The notes: a model not told the origin generated them from the letters alone. DNA of 64,000 nucleotides from Ignavibacteria bacterium (GCA_020635205.1 JACKAE010000002.1:1-64000), one strand, 5' to 3'; shown: positions 7,758 through 17,236, counted from the stretch's first letter. Program-made: numbers and translations.

Positions 7758-10331
7758 TTATCGAACGAGTAGAATCCGGCGCGATGTCTGTTCTTTCGGT
7801 GTCTGGAGGAGAACGTGGTAGAGACCGGAAGGGAGAGAACGAAGGTCGATTACTTTGTGCATATCCCCCCCCGATGAAGCGAAGAGTTTCTCTTCCTTCC
7901 GATAGACAACTCGTCCAGCAGCATCGACCACCATCAACGTAATGGGAAGTCTTTTTTCTCCGCTGTAGTTGAGAACAACTTCAATCTGATCGCGCACAGG
8001 ATTGGGCCAGATCGACTCAAGCACTACCCCATCAGCCCCCGCTAATAGAAGGTCGGGAACGTCGCTGATTTCCAGAACACCACGTCCAGTCACGTCAATC
8101 CTGACAGTATCGCGAGCCGGGCTGAAGACGAGATCGATTCTGTTCTGGAAGTCCCCCACTTCGGTTGGATTGAATTCAACGACAACGTTGAGCGAAGCCC
8201 CCGCCCCTAAAATCGTAGTCTTCGTAGGCTTTATAAGAGTGATTGCTCCACCACCGCCCCCCTCTTCCCCTTTCAACACTAACGGTTGAGTCCCTCGGTT
8301 GTAGATCACTGCCGTATCAATTTGCCGGGTAGTCCCTATCACCTGCCGCCCAAAGTCGATCGTTGTCAACAACGATTGAACGGTGGAAGGAATTCCCTTC
8401 CCTGCAAGAGGCAGACTCAACGTCACGTTCCCCTTCAACTGAAGTTCGGCACTTCGCTCCCCCTCTGCATCGGGGGTGAAGTTCACGACAATAAAACGAC
8501 CTGCTCCGGGAGGAATGGTCAGCGGGAGAAAAGTTGGATCAGCTAACGAGAAGTTCTCTTTATTTGCTCCGGTGATCTCGACTTCGCTTAGCTGTAATGG
8601 TTCAGTGCCAATGCTTGACAGATAGACAGAATCCACTGCCACCTCGCCAACCTCTACGGAGTCGAACAGGAGAGGATTAGGGTTGACGTTTGCGAGGATT
8701 CGGCGTGCTCCCGTAGGGACGGTGGAATAGAGGATGCTCATCTCCAGTTCCCCTTTGCGTACTCCACCATTGTTACCCTCCCAGGGGAATGAACTCCAAG
8801 TTGAATCTGACCCTCTCAGGTAGGTGGTTTCTGTTCCCTCCTGCGAGTTGTCGAATATAAGGTCGAGACGCCCCGGTCCACTTAACGCAATTCCAACGTG
8901 AAAGACTTCCCCCTTCGCAAAGCTCACACTCGGAGAGATGCTGTGCAACCAAATGTCGTTGTCTAAAAATGCCGAGATGAGTGCTTGCGGAACAGAAACT
9001 GATCCGATGAGAGAACCGGGAAGATCTTTCCCAGAAACCTGCCGATTTCGGTAGAGCGAGAGGACAACCTCTCCATCGGCACGCAACGAGGGACCAAAGC
9101 CGACATTCACCCGAACCAGTGCAGGTGCTCCACTCTCGGGAGCAACAAAGCGCCGAGCAAAGGCTAATGCCTGTACCCCCTGATATGTTCCTGGAACGCC
9201 ATATGAGGTAGTACTACTCAGGGTAATATTTGATAGGGAAAACAGACCGGCTATATCGTTCTGAACAAGATCAATGTTTTCTCTCTCCTTATTAGCCTCA
9301 ACCGTGATACTGGTTCGCTGGTTGATGTCGTCGAGGAGCATCGCCCCACTCTCACTTGCACCATTATACCAGTCTCGAATCAAGTCGGTGTTAATCGGAG
9401 GGTCGTAGGCTCCAACCGAGGAACCACTCTTCCAGTCTGGTTTGATTCCTTCAATCAGAACGAAGTAGGTTCCCGGTGGCAAGGCCTCCAACCGATACGC
9501 ACCACTCTTTGGTGGCCCTCCGGTGAAGCGGGAACTATTCCCCGAAAAGTAGTCGGTGAGTGTCGAGTAAACCGCTCCGGTTACCGAGTCGACAACTACA
9601 ACGTTCACGCCACTTACTGGAGAGCCATCAGAGTTCACTACCTTCCCAGAAATTGTTCCCAATCCATCCATCGCACCTTCTGCTGGGTAAAGTCGAATCA
9701 AGGCTGCCCGATCATCCTCTGCAAATGTCCCCCCAGCCGGATACATTGAAGGGCGCGTGCGATAGACCAACAACGACTGTTGCGAGTGGCTTATTCCGAT
9801 AAGGTGTCCAAGCTCGTGAGTGATCGTCGTGACGTATCGATTCTCTCCACTATTCGATCTGGAGCCGTTGATAACGACACTCCCATCGGTAAACGTGCGC
9901 CCGTCGCTACTGTATCCGCCAGCAAATCCTAATATTGAATTCTTTGCCCCAACCCCAAGCCGTGCGTCGGTGATTGAACCATCGTCGTCGTAGACAACGG
10001 GGACAATCCCATCTGTCACGCTACCGATTCCAGAGATCAGTAGATCGGTTACTGAGGTAACGTTGTGGTCAAGTGAGCCACCGATAATCATCTGCAAGAA
10101 CGAACCTTCCACGCTATCCCAAGCCAGTATGCTTTGCTCCACAATTGAGTAGGCGGTTGCACTGTCGAACTGCCCAAGTGGGCCACGGTCGAGGTAGAGA
10201 GCAATAGGCCCACTCCCCTTAATATCCCACGTCGTTGGGTTTCCTGAAACCGCAGAGTTCGGTCCACCGGCGAAGAGAGAAGATAGAGGAATGCTGAGGA
10301 GAAGAAGAAGTAAGAGATATCGAACGCTCAT
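7758..10331 (-). CDS. Secreted metzincin metalloprotease, T9SS cargo
   Basis: An exported zinc protease of 857 residues. Signal peptide: MSVRYLLLLLLLSIPLSSLF. The zinc motif HExxHxxGxxH is complete (THELGHLIGISH, residues 171-182) and is followed by a Met-turn-like RPSMYPAGG, so it is a metzincin of the matrixin/M10-like type. Next comes a carboxypeptidase-regulatory-like beta-sandwich (GTISGKVVNSDGSPVSGVNV, ~residue 225), then choice-of-anchor/ASH-like beta domains (~560-750, for example LLFDSVEVGEVAVDSVYLSS). The C-terminus (SIWPNPVRDQIEVVLNYSGE ... LPSGLYHVLLQT) is a T9SS type A sorting domain, so the protein is expected to be secreted across the outer membrane and anchored or released. 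Substrate unknown. Confidence 0.9.
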   Translation of the reverse strand: MSVRYLLLLLLLSIPLSSLFAGGPNSAVSGNPTTWDIKGSGPIALYLDRGPLGQFDSATAYSIVEQSILAWDSVEGSFLQMIIGGSLDHNVTSVTDLLISGIGSVTDGIVPVVYDDDGSITDARLGVGAKNSILGFAGGYSSDGRTFTDGSVVINGSRSNSGENRYVTTITHELGHLIGISHSQQSLLVYRTRPSMYPAGGTFAEDDRAALIRLYPAEGAMDGLGTISGKVVNSDGSPVSGVNVVVVDSVTGAVYSTLTDYFSGNSSRFTGGPPKSGAYRLEALPPGTYFVLIEGIKPDWKSGSSVGAYDPPINTDLIRDWYNGASESGAMLLDDINQRTSITVEANKERENIDLVQNDIAGLFSLSNITLSSTTSYGVPGTYQGVQALAFARRFVAPESGAPALVRVNVGFGPSLRADGEVVLSLYRNRQVSGKDLPGSLIGSVSVPQALISAFLDNDIWLHSISPSVSFAKGEVFHVGIALSGPGRLDLIFDNSQEGTETTYLRGSDSTWSSFPWEGNNGGVRKGELEMSILYSTVPTGARRILANVNPNPLLFDSVEVGEVAVDSVYLSSIGTEPLQLSEVEITGANKENFSLADPTFLPLTIPPGAGRFIVVNFTPDAEGERSAELQLKGNVTLSLPLAGKGIPSTVQSLLTTIDFGRQVIGTTRQIDTAVIYNRGTQPLVLKGEEGGGGGAITLIKPTKTTILGAGASLNVVVEFNPTEVGDFQNRIDLVFSPARDTVRIDVTGRGVLEISDVPDLLLAGADGVVLESIWPNPVRDQIEVVLNYSGEKRLPITLMVVDAAGRVVYRKEEKLFASSGGDMHKVIDLRSLPSGLYHVLLQTPKEQTSRRILLVR

Positions 10332-10927
10332 AGTAATTGGTTCTCGTGATTTTCAACTAAAACTCAAACGCCCCTCGGCGTGAATCCTGTAATTCGCCCT
10401 AAGATATAGAGTCCTGAGAATATAGAGTAACCGGGAAGGGGTACGGAGAGGGTGTAACACGTTGGGATGCGATAAACGTCTGCCATCGGTTTCAACAACG
10501 TTCTTCGATATACGGAAACAACGTAGAAACCACTCAACAACCTCTTGCCAGCCAACCTTCTATTCCCAGAGTGGGAGAGGGGAGCCGGGGATTAATGAGA
10601 GTGCCTATCACATCTGATCTGACTGTCCCCATAATATGGGGATGTAGGGGTACATGCGTTAACTACCAACTTCAATTCAAGAGTTGTTTTTTTGAATTTT
10701 TCCTTTTGAATTTTGACTTCTCCCTCTCCTCCCTCCCCTAATCCCGGTATATCCCACTCTCCCCGCTTTCGCCGATTGATACCCCTCCCCGATTTCCGCA
10801 GTTTGCATGCCGAATTTCAACCACGCCTTCCTCAGGTTATTCCGTTCGGGCCTGGACTCGACCCTGTGCATCAAGTCAGTTCCTACAAACGGATTACCTC
10901 CACATAATTTTCTATTGAGGGTATGTT
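10332..10927. other. Divergent intergenic region
   Basis: Almost 600 bases between the leftward protease gene and the rightward Trp-rich gene with no convincing gene. At 10690-10716 lies a 27-base AT-rich sequence built from two TTTTGAATTTT units; the same sequence, with one mismatch, occurs at 35316-35342, there 72 bases upstream of the second TPR regulator. Nothing else was recognised. Confidence 0.55.
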
Positions 10928-13168
10928 ATGAGTAAGGAGACAAAAGGTCGGGCTACAAACCCGACGAAAGGGTTCAAGCTGGAAGTCCCGCTTGATGCCT
11001 CGGGGATTGAGGATCGAAAGGGGGGAGAAGTTGTACAAGTGTTTGCCATCACCGCTGGTGGCCAGAAACAATCGCAGAGCGTAAAGCTCGACACAAAAGG
11101 GAGTGGAAAAGCGACCTTTTCGTTCGAAGAAGATCCCGGTCAGGTGAAGGTCTTGTTAGGACCGGAGACCGCATCGGTAGAGACAATTGAAGGGCTTCAG
11201 ACAGTGAGCCGAACTGTTTCTACCAGAGGATTAGCCGACAGAGGTCTGCTAACAATTGGGGCAATCATTATCCCCCGCTTCTACTGGCACTGGTGGCTCC
11301 GCTGGTGTCGCACGTTTACTATTCGGGGACGTGTTGTCTGTCCTGATGGCAATCCTGTTCCGGGGGCAAAAGTTTGCGCTTCGGATGTAGACCTTTTTTG
11401 GTGGTGGAGCAGCTCGCAACAGGTGGGATGCGATACTACAGATGCCGACGGAACATTCGAGATAAAGTTCAGATGGTGTTGTGGGTGGTGGCCGTGGTGG
11501 TGGTGGAGAATTCGTCAGTGGAGATACGAGCCGTACATTCACAAACTGATTCTCCCAGAACTAAAAGAGAGAATCTCATTCAAAGATTTCCCCCCTGGAC
11601 CCGAGCCGCAGTTCGACGGATTGGAGAGGTTCGTATCGGAACTGCACGATCTACCGGAAGAGCAGTTCGTTTCCACTCCATTTTCGCTCGCCACGACAAG
11701 ATCAGCAGTCTCTCCGGGTGACAGCCCAGCTTCGATCGACGCAAGGAGAATTGCTGCACTTGGCGACAAACTGAAGCTGAAGATTGCCGAGCCAGCCGCA
11801 CTCCGTGGACTCTACCTCTGGCCCTGGCATCACTGGCATCCGTGGAATGACTGTAGGCCAGACATCAACTTCCGCGTCACACAGATTTGTGGTGGTGTCG
11901 AGAAGACAATTGTGCAAGAGGGCATCTTCGACACACGGTGGAATATCCCGACGACACTTGAAGATGTTACGCTGATTGCGAACGACGACGCCTGCTGTAT
12001 ACCGGGCAACCCAGATATTCCGCAGGGGAATTGTATGGTAATCTCTCGGGTCTGTAGCGACATCGTGAATACAATTGGTGGGAACCCGGGCGCACCGCCA
12101 GCACCGCAAGGCTACAAGAATCCGGCGACTATCTCCACTAACGGAGATCGTCCCTACGGTGGAGTGATCCCCATCTCCGGACTCTTCGGCAACACAGCAA
12201 GTGTGGACTATTATGAGTTTGAGCGGTATAATCCATTGACTCTCTTGTGGGAAGCACTCCCATCGGTAACGGCAGGTGGATTTAGCAGACCCTACTGGGA
12301 ACCGGCAGGTGGCGGCGGTGGCCAGTGGTCCTCGGCAGCCTTCCCATTCTCAGTAATTAGCGGACGGAACGTGATAGAGAGTCGAGAGCACTACGAGGCA
12401 AACAACGCTCCGGGGACGTGGGGTTCAACTCGCTTCTGGGGTGGGAACTGGGATTTGCTGATGCGCTGGTTAACCGAAGGGAATATTGCCGACGCTACAT
12501 ATCGACTTCGCGTTGTCGGCTACGATCTTGTGGGTGGAGCCTTAACCAATCGTCGCGTCCTAAAGCTCTGTAATACGCAGGATGATAACGAAGTGATCAT
12601 TCGCGTCGACAATCGGATTACTGGTCCAGGAAGTGGACACCCAACGAGCGCAAGCCACCCGGCTGGCGCAGGGACTGTCCACACCGAGACATTGGAGCCA
12701 GATACTGACATTCTCTCGGTGAAGATTATCCACGCAGATAATACACAGACAGATCTGGCGGCCTGCGGCAAGATCAAGATCAACGCAACCGACAAGGTGC
12801 AGATCGACTTCTTCGCCCACGACCCAGACGGACACTTAGCCTACTACTCGTTGCAGGCAACCTACGGGGAGAACCTAGTGCGCAACCTGCTAAGCTATGG
12901 AACACCTGTTCCGTTGCCAGCCGGATCAGCGCCAGTACCCGCCGCAGCACAAGTTGGCCCGAACTACGGCGCAGCACGACTACAAGGAGCAGTTGCTCCC
13001 CACTGGAACGGCGGCGCGCTCCGCTTGGAGATCAACGCAATCGACGCATTCCCGCAGACCTGCTGCTATCAGATCGAGTTGCGCGCCTACAAGCGGACAA
13101 TCGTCAACTGCAACGGCAACTATCCGCACCGAAACTTGAGCGAGTATAGCTTTATGGTAGAGGTGTGA
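10928..13168 (+). CDS. Trp/Cys-rich protein with carboxypeptidase-regulatory-like fold
   Basis: A 746-residue protein of unknown function. There is no signal peptide: the N-terminus is hydrophilic (MSKETKGRATNPTKGF). After a beta-rich N-terminal part, residues ~118-200 hold dense tryptophan and cysteine clusters: YWHWWLRWCRTF, FWWWSS and WCCGWWPWWWWRIRQWRY. They surround a sequence like a carboxypeptidase-regulatory beta-sandwich (IRGRVVCPDGNPVPGAKVCA ... TTDADGTFEI). A further cluster, YLWPWHHWHPWNDC, lies near residue 297. The rest looks like a series of beta domains ending in CCYQIELRAY. A GAGGG lies upstream of the ATG. It is followed at a distance by the DUF2589 cassette. Trp runs of this kind could bind carbohydrate, lipid or a hydrophobic partner; none can be chosen from sequence. 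Confidence 0.75.
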   Translation: MSKETKGRATNPTKGFKLEVPLDASGIEDRKGGEVVQVFAITAGGQKQSQSVKLDTKGSGKATFSFEEDPGQVKVLLGPETASVETIEGLQTVSRTVSTRGLADRGLLTIGAIIIPRFYWHWWLRWCRTFTIRGRVVCPDGNPVPGAKVCASDVDLFWWWSSSQQVGCDTTDADGTFEIKFRWCCGWWPWWWWRIRQWRYEPYIHKLILPELKERISFKDFPPGPEPQFDGLERFVSELHDLPEEQFVSTPFSLATTRSAVSPGDSPASIDARRIAALGDKLKLKIAEPAALRGLYLWPWHHWHPWNDCRPDINFRVTQICGGVEKTIVQEGIFDTRWNIPTTLEDVTLIANDDACCIPGNPDIPQGNCMVISRVCSDIVNTIGGNPGAPPAPQGYKNPATISTNGDRPYGGVIPISGLFGNTASVDYYEFERYNPLTLLWEALPSVTAGGFSRPYWEPAGGGGGQWSSAAFPFSVISGRNVIESREHYEANNAPGTWGSTRFWGGNWDLLMRWLTEGNIADATYRLRVVGYDLVGGALTNRRVLKLCNTQDDNEVIIRVDNRITGPGSGHPTSASHPAGAGTVHTETLEPDTDILSVKIIHADNTQTDLAACGKIKINATDKVQIDFFAHDPDGHLAYYSLQATYGENLVRNLLSYGTPVPLPAGSAPVPAAAQVGPNYGAARLQGAVAPHWNGGALRLEINAIDAFPQTCCYQIELRAYKRTIVNCNGNYPHRNLSEYSFMVEV

Positions 13169-13674
13169 GCGTAGGGGAGCACTTTGATTGTTGATCGTGG
13201 ATAGTTGTTAGTGGAAGGGGCTTTTGGCGGAGGAGGGTTGAGAAATCCAACGGAATAATTCACCTACAACAATCGAGTGTAGAGGTTCCAATTCAAGAGG
13301 GATACCCGAGATTCATCACACGAATCGATGACGCTATCTGACTTGAGTTGACTTCCTTTATAATGTGCGGCAGCTCACCCGCTTTCTTTTCACTAAGGAG
13401 AGAGAGCGGGTGAGTTTTTTATTGATAGCGGTGTCTCTTTATATAAGCCCTCGAGGTTCAATAACTCTCATTGTTCCTTCCCGATTGAGACCGTTGTCTT
13501 TGAGACTATCAACTGACTTGCTACACCAACCATATTCGCAACGTTTTTCAGTTGCTTTGGCGTGCAATCATTTTTGCAGATTAGTGTCAACCCGAGGGAA
13601 TGATTCCGCTTATGCGGATGTCGATACTTACAGCAGACAACAATCCACCTGAACAAAAAGCTGCGAACAGACGG
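13169..13674. other. Intergenic region with terminator
   Basis: A non-coding gap. It holds a strong hairpin with T-run at 13374-13420 (listed separately) and, just before it, a TATAAT at 13359-13364. An open frame beginning at 13600 runs into the lipoprotein gene but adds 25 residues before the signal peptide. No other gene is seen. Confidence 0.55.
13374..13420 (+). terminator. Rho-independent terminator
   Basis: A perfect 10-bp stem, CTCACCCGCT (13374-13383) with AGCGGGTGAG (13405-13414), is followed at once by TTTTTT (13415-13420). The loop sequence can extend the stem with A-T and G-U pairs. It lies ~205 bases downstream of the Trp-rich gene and upstream of the lipoprotein gene, and separates their transcripts. 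Confidence 0.8.
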
Positions 13675-14400
13675 ATGAACAGCACGCTCTCTCTACAGTC
13701 TACACTGCGATTCTCTACTTTCCTTTTTCTCACATTCTTTCTCGTCTCCTGCACTTCCAGCAAGAGGAATCTGCCATCTCCACTCACCACATACATCGAC
13801 CCCGACTTCTCGGGGGCGAGTTATCACACAGTTGCCGTCTGGTTCAACCATCCTGCCCTCGACTGGCGGAAGAGATTTGAAGGTGTGATGGCAGCTTACA
13901 TCGATTCAATTGGTGGGAAGGGTTTACAGAGTGGCTACATTGCTTCGCCAACGCGAACGTGGGATAGTGCGGCACTCCACCAAGCCTTTGTCGATAAAGG
14001 TGTTCAGGCAATTTTAGTGGTGGAGATTGACCAGACTGAAGTCCGGCAGCGAAGCGTTCCCTCCAAAACAGTTACTACACAAAACACCACCACATCTACG
14101 AAGGAAACGCCCAAAGAGAAGAGCACAGTTAGGGCCGTTGCCGGAATTGTAAAGGCAGTGGCTGAAGCGGTGGAAACATCAACCACAAAAGAGGTAGAGA
14201 CCGAAACTACAACGGAGACCACTGGCGGCTACACTTACAGCGAAGATCACCGGCGACTACAAGTTGCGTTGGTTGATCTCTCCAGTGGTAGAAAGATGTG
14301 GGTGACAACAATCTGGCAGTCAGGAAAGATCGAGGATGATATTATCGACATAACAATTCGGATTGCCCGGCAGTTGAGGGTAGATAAGATGGTGGGGTGA
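13675..14400 (+). CDS. Putative outer-membrane lipoprotein
   Basis: A lipoprotein of ~241 residues with no recognised family. The signal peptide ends in a lipobox, FLFLTFFLVSC, with Cys as the lipidated residue; the ATG at 13675 (MNSTLSLQSTLRFS) gives a normal-length signal peptide, whereas the frame's first ATG at 13600 adds a hydrophilic tail. The mature part starts with YIDPDFSGASYHTVAVWFNH and has a mixed alpha/beta look with repeated V-A-V and I-L-V-V-E-I strands. A Thr/Lys-rich linker follows (~130-190, TTQNTTTSTKETPKEK), then a C-terminal block RRLQVALVDLSSGRKMWVTT. The layout resembles small DUF4136-like envelope lipoproteins, but this is a weak resemblance. The gene precedes the DUF2589 cassette by ~340 bases. 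Confidence 0.7.
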   Translation: MNSTLSLQSTLRFSTFLFLTFFLVSCTSSKRNLPSPLTTYIDPDFSGASYHTVAVWFNHPALDWRKRFEGVMAAYIDSIGGKGLQSGYIASPTRTWDSAALHQAFVDKGVQAILVVEIDQTEVRQRSVPSKTVTTQNTTTSTKETPKEKSTVRAVAGIVKAVAEAVETSTTKEVETETTTETTGGYTYSEDHRRLQVALVDLSSGRKMWVTTIWQSGKIEDDIIDITIRIARQLRVDKMVG

Positions 14401-14739
14401 GAATCTTCTCAGATTTTTTCCAGAGAAGTCAACTGTCTCATCTCAACGCAATCAGTTCTGTATGAATACTCGCGACCGTTGCATTGTGGCAGATTCACGC
14501 TCTCCCCTGCCGGCGAGAGAAGATGCGATAGCAAGACCTTGTTGAACACCACGGTTCTACCACCACTCTCGAGAATCGGTTGTATAGAGTAACCCCCTCC
14601 ACTCCCTGAAAATGGGGGGATTGAATTATCCTACTTTTCGGCGATTGTCCTGCCACGCAATTCTCCGCAAGTTGCAACCCGGAAACAAACTCCGGCACCA
14701 CGCGCAACTATCACATAACTCTCTCAACATTATACCACT
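14401..14739. other. Intergenic region before DUF2589 cassette
   Basis: About 340 bases upstream of the DUF2589 gene. It presumably holds the cassette's promoter, but no clear -10/-35 pair or operator stands out. Short frames on both strands here do not resemble proteins. Confidence 0.5.
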
Positions 14740-15636
14740 ATGGGTTTATCACAGTATGATCCAGGACAAGAGTTGTCCAGTATTGACTTTGCTGCAATGA
14801 TTGGCGGTCCGCTAAGTGCGATCGTAGATGCTCAATCGAAGGCAGCCTTATCCACTGTCGACTTTGTGAAGTCTATCGGCTTTACACCAGATACCGAAGA
14901 TGAAATTACAGGAGAGATCACGCCAGGCGAGCCGGTTTACGTCACGTTCAAGTATCCGAAGATGATAACGCCATACGTAGCTGCCGTCGTAGGACTCATT
15001 GACGCGCTCACCATCGTAAGTGGAGGGACAGGATATACGGTTGGTGACACGCTAACTGTAAAGGGAATTGCTCTCACCGTAAGTAGTGTTGACACAGCCG
15101 GTGTAATTCAAACTATTGCCTTCAACGATACAAGTGGTGGACATACCCCATTCAGCGCCGAGGCCTCGATTGGTGGTTCAGGAAGTGGGGCAACGTTCAA
15201 ACTCACAACAATAGATACTCCTGCCACCCCAGCAGAGTTTGCGCAGATGAAGTTGGAAGTTCCAATCCTCACGATGATGCCTATCCCCTTCATTCGCGTT
15301 GAGGAAGGAACGATTGACTTCAATGCAAAGATTACGTCGATGGAGTATCGCCAGATTGGAAGCGAGTTCAAGTTCAGTACAAGCACCAGTATGGACAACA
15401 CAAACACGAATACAAACATCGGGTTCTTTGGAGGCTTGAACTTCAACAAGAATGTTAATACCATCAGTTTGAAAACAAGCCTCTCCTACCAAAGGAATAC
15501 GAAGGAAGGGTTTAAGATTGACAAGACATTCCACCTTGGAGTGAAAGTAAAAGTGAGTCAAGATGAGATGCCGGAAGGTATGGAGAAACTGCTCGGGATC
15601 TTAGAGGACGCGATTGTTTCTCAGCCGGTTGAGTAA
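14740..15636 (+). CDS. DUF2589-family protein
   Basis: A 298-residue protein matching the DUF2589 family as I know it: an N-terminal LSSIDFAAMIGGPLSAIVDA helix region with AALSTVDFVKSIGF, a strand pair VYVTFKYPKM, and the hallmark block KLEVPILTMMPIPFIRVEEG followed by TIDFNAKITSMEY. It has no signal peptide and no membrane segment. Between ~80 and 160 is a Gly/Thr-rich insert (VSGGTGYTVGDTLTVKGIAL) typical of beta-repeat modules; many family members seem to lack it. The C-terminal half has a low-complexity stretch (SMDNTNTNTNIG) and amphipathic strands. Function is unknown. It leads a tight cluster with the next two genes (gaps of 83 and 18 bases), suggesting one transcript. Confidence 0.8.
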   Translation: MGLSQYDPGQELSSIDFAAMIGGPLSAIVDAQSKAALSTVDFVKSIGFTPDTEDEITGEITPGEPVYVTFKYPKMITPYVAAVVGLIDALTIVSGGTGYTVGDTLTVKGIALTVSSVDTAGVIQTIAFNDTSGGHTPFSAEASIGGSGSGATFKLTTIDTPATPAEFAQMKLEVPILTMMPIPFIRVEEGTIDFNAKITSMEYRQIGSEFKFSTSTSMDNTNTNTNIGFFGGLNFNKNVNTISLKTSLSYQRNTKEGFKIDKTFHLGVKVKVSQDEMPEGMEKLLGILEDAIVSQPVE

Positions 15637-15719
15637 GCGCGTAGATCTTCTATTGTGGGAAAAGACTCTCAAGGTTTGAGAGTGAAGATCATGAAAGCAT
15701 TGTTCAGCGTAGAAAAGCT

Positions 15720-16439
15720 ATGCCAACCATCAAAGAATATCTTGGCGCGTTAATCACGAGCGTCAATCAAGGTCGCGTGTTGGCGGACGTTGAGTCCGCC
15801 AACATCGCACAGATGTATGCGCAAGACCCACTCCTGAAGCACTTCCCGGTTCCACGGTTTCGTGCCTCTGAGGTCGAGCTTTCCATACCAGTAGCTATCG
15901 AAAAGGTTGCCGGGCAACCCGCCAAAGAGTACCAACCAATAGATGTTAAGGGATTCAACACGAAGGCATATCAGGTAGTGAAGGATACGCTGAAGGTCGG
16001 CTCGTTTGAACGGAAACTCTCGCAATCCATTCAACAACTTGTGTCGGTACAGACAAGTGAGCTGGAGAAATCGCTCTCCGCGGGAGAGGATGTCTCCAAG
16101 TCGCTTCAAGGCTTTGCCGGTCACGTTGCCAACGGAGTGGTGAAACGACAGTCGAACGCCTCGAATGCAGAGCGGAAGACTCTCGACACAAGCTCCGATC
16201 AAGATCTACGTTCGCTCCTAACGCAGAGACTCTACGAAGAGTTGAAGCCTGAAATTCGGCAGCCGGCTGTAACGGCAGATATTGAGAACGCTTCGATTAT
16301 TGTTGAGGCGGCAAGGCTGCGGGAGATCAACTCGAACTATCTCATCCACATCAGGATGAAGCTCTCCGAAGAGGGAATGGAGTGGTCGACGATGACCGAT
16401 GAGGATGGAGAAGTTGTACGCAAACTGTTGCCAGAATAA
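15720..16439 (+). CDS. DUF2589-cassette protein 2, unknown function
   Basis: A 239-residue protein without signal peptide or membrane helix. Its N-terminal part (MPTIKEYLGALITSVNQGRV ... AQMYAQDPLLKHFPVPRFRA) is predicted helical and is followed by SEVELSIPVAIEKV, a strand pattern that echoes the 'VEVPLLTMVPIP' logic of the neighbouring DUF2589 protein. The middle is a long helical, Ser/Gln/Glu-rich region, and the end (INSNYLIHIRMKLSEEGMEW) is an amphipathic strand-helix. I recognise no named domain. The start ATG lies 83 bases after the DUF2589 stop, and the next gene begins 18 bases after its stop, so it very likely works with both. Confidence 0.7.
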   Translation: MPTIKEYLGALITSVNQGRVLADVESANIAQMYAQDPLLKHFPVPRFRASEVELSIPVAIEKVAGQPAKEYQPIDVKGFNTKAYQVVKDTLKVGSFERKLSQSIQQLVSVQTSELEKSLSAGEDVSKSLQGFAGHVANGVVKRQSNASNAERKTLDTSSDQDLRSLLTQRLYEELKPEIRQPAVTADIENASIIVEAARLREINSNYLIHIRMKLSEEGMEWSTMTDEDGEVVRKLLPE

Positions 16440-16457
16440 TAGACAAAGAATCCGAGC

Positions 16458-17009
16458 ATGGGCATCTCAACTATTTCCGCGAATGAAGAACTCAAACGTC
16501 AGTTGATGCAAGTTGGAAGCATCGTCGACACGTTTCAACGACAAGAGAGCAATGCAGTGGAGAAGTGGTTGTCCTGGCTTGTAGAGACTGCCGACATTCT
16601 GACGAAATACAATTACAGCGAGACTTCCGAGCTTGCCGCTACCAGAGCCGAAATTCTTGCCGCACGACTCTCCGTAGCAGGAGAGAGAACAAACAGACGG
16701 AAGTTCCTCCGCCAACGAGCCTTGGAAACAATCCGTCCTGTTCAGCAGAGCGTTCTCCAGAGACAAGCCCAACTGGAAGCCTCTGTCGAATCTGTCCGGA
16801 AAGTATTGAGACCGATTCTGATGGTGGCTCAGCAAGCTGGCTTCATCACGCCGGCTGCCTATGGCGGAGATTTCACCCTCTTCCTCGAGCAGCTTTTACA
16901 GCAGATGTTGAACCACGAACAACTTGCCCCGAGTATCTCCTCGGCGATAGCTACTATCGGAAAATCGGACACACTGAGAATTCTCGCAGAGGAGATCGAA
17001 CTTGTGTAA
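16458..17009 (+). CDS. DUF2589-cassette protein 3, helical
   Basis: A 183-residue protein that looks almost entirely alpha-helical: heptad-like stretches such as RREFLRQRALETI-type residues (NRRKFLRQRALETIRPVQQS) and LQRQAQLEASVESVRKVLRP suggest coiled-coil or helical-bundle structure. No signal peptide, no catalytic motif and no named domain could be recognised. A short gap of 18 bases from the preceding gene implies translational coupling or at least co-transcription. A small hairpin with a T-rich tail follows the stop codon, consistent with the end of a three-gene operon. Confidence 0.68.
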   Translation: MGISTISANEELKRQLMQVGSIVDTFQRQESNAVEKWLSWLVETADILTKYNYSETSELAATRAEILAARLSVAGERTNRRKFLRQRALETIRPVQQSVLQRQAQLEASVESVRKVLRPILMVAQQAGFITPAAYGGDFTLFLEQLLQQMLNHEQLAPSISSAIATIGKSDTLRILAEEIELV

Positions 17010-17015
17010 TCCTTT

Positions 17016-17045
17016 AGCCTGAAGAAATTAGAGCAGGCTTTCATT
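17016..17045 (+). terminator. Possible terminator of DUF2589 cassette
   Basis: A 6-bp stem, AGCCTG (17016-17021) with CAGGCT (17034-17039), followed by TTCATT. It lies 7 bases after the stop of the third cassette gene. The stem is short and the T-run imperfect, so this is a modest call. Confidence 0.45.
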
Positions 17046-17236
17046 ATATCCCCGACTACACAACAGTGATACAAAGCACTCTACTTTCATCAGAAACAGA
17101 ACCTTAGCTATTAGCTACAGACAAAAAATACCCCCTCCCACTTGATTTCCCTCTCCCGATGTCATAGTTTTCTCCGGTCTCTACTCCGGAACCCGAAATC
17201 AACCTCTGTCCTACCGGGCAGACCATAGAGGATTCT

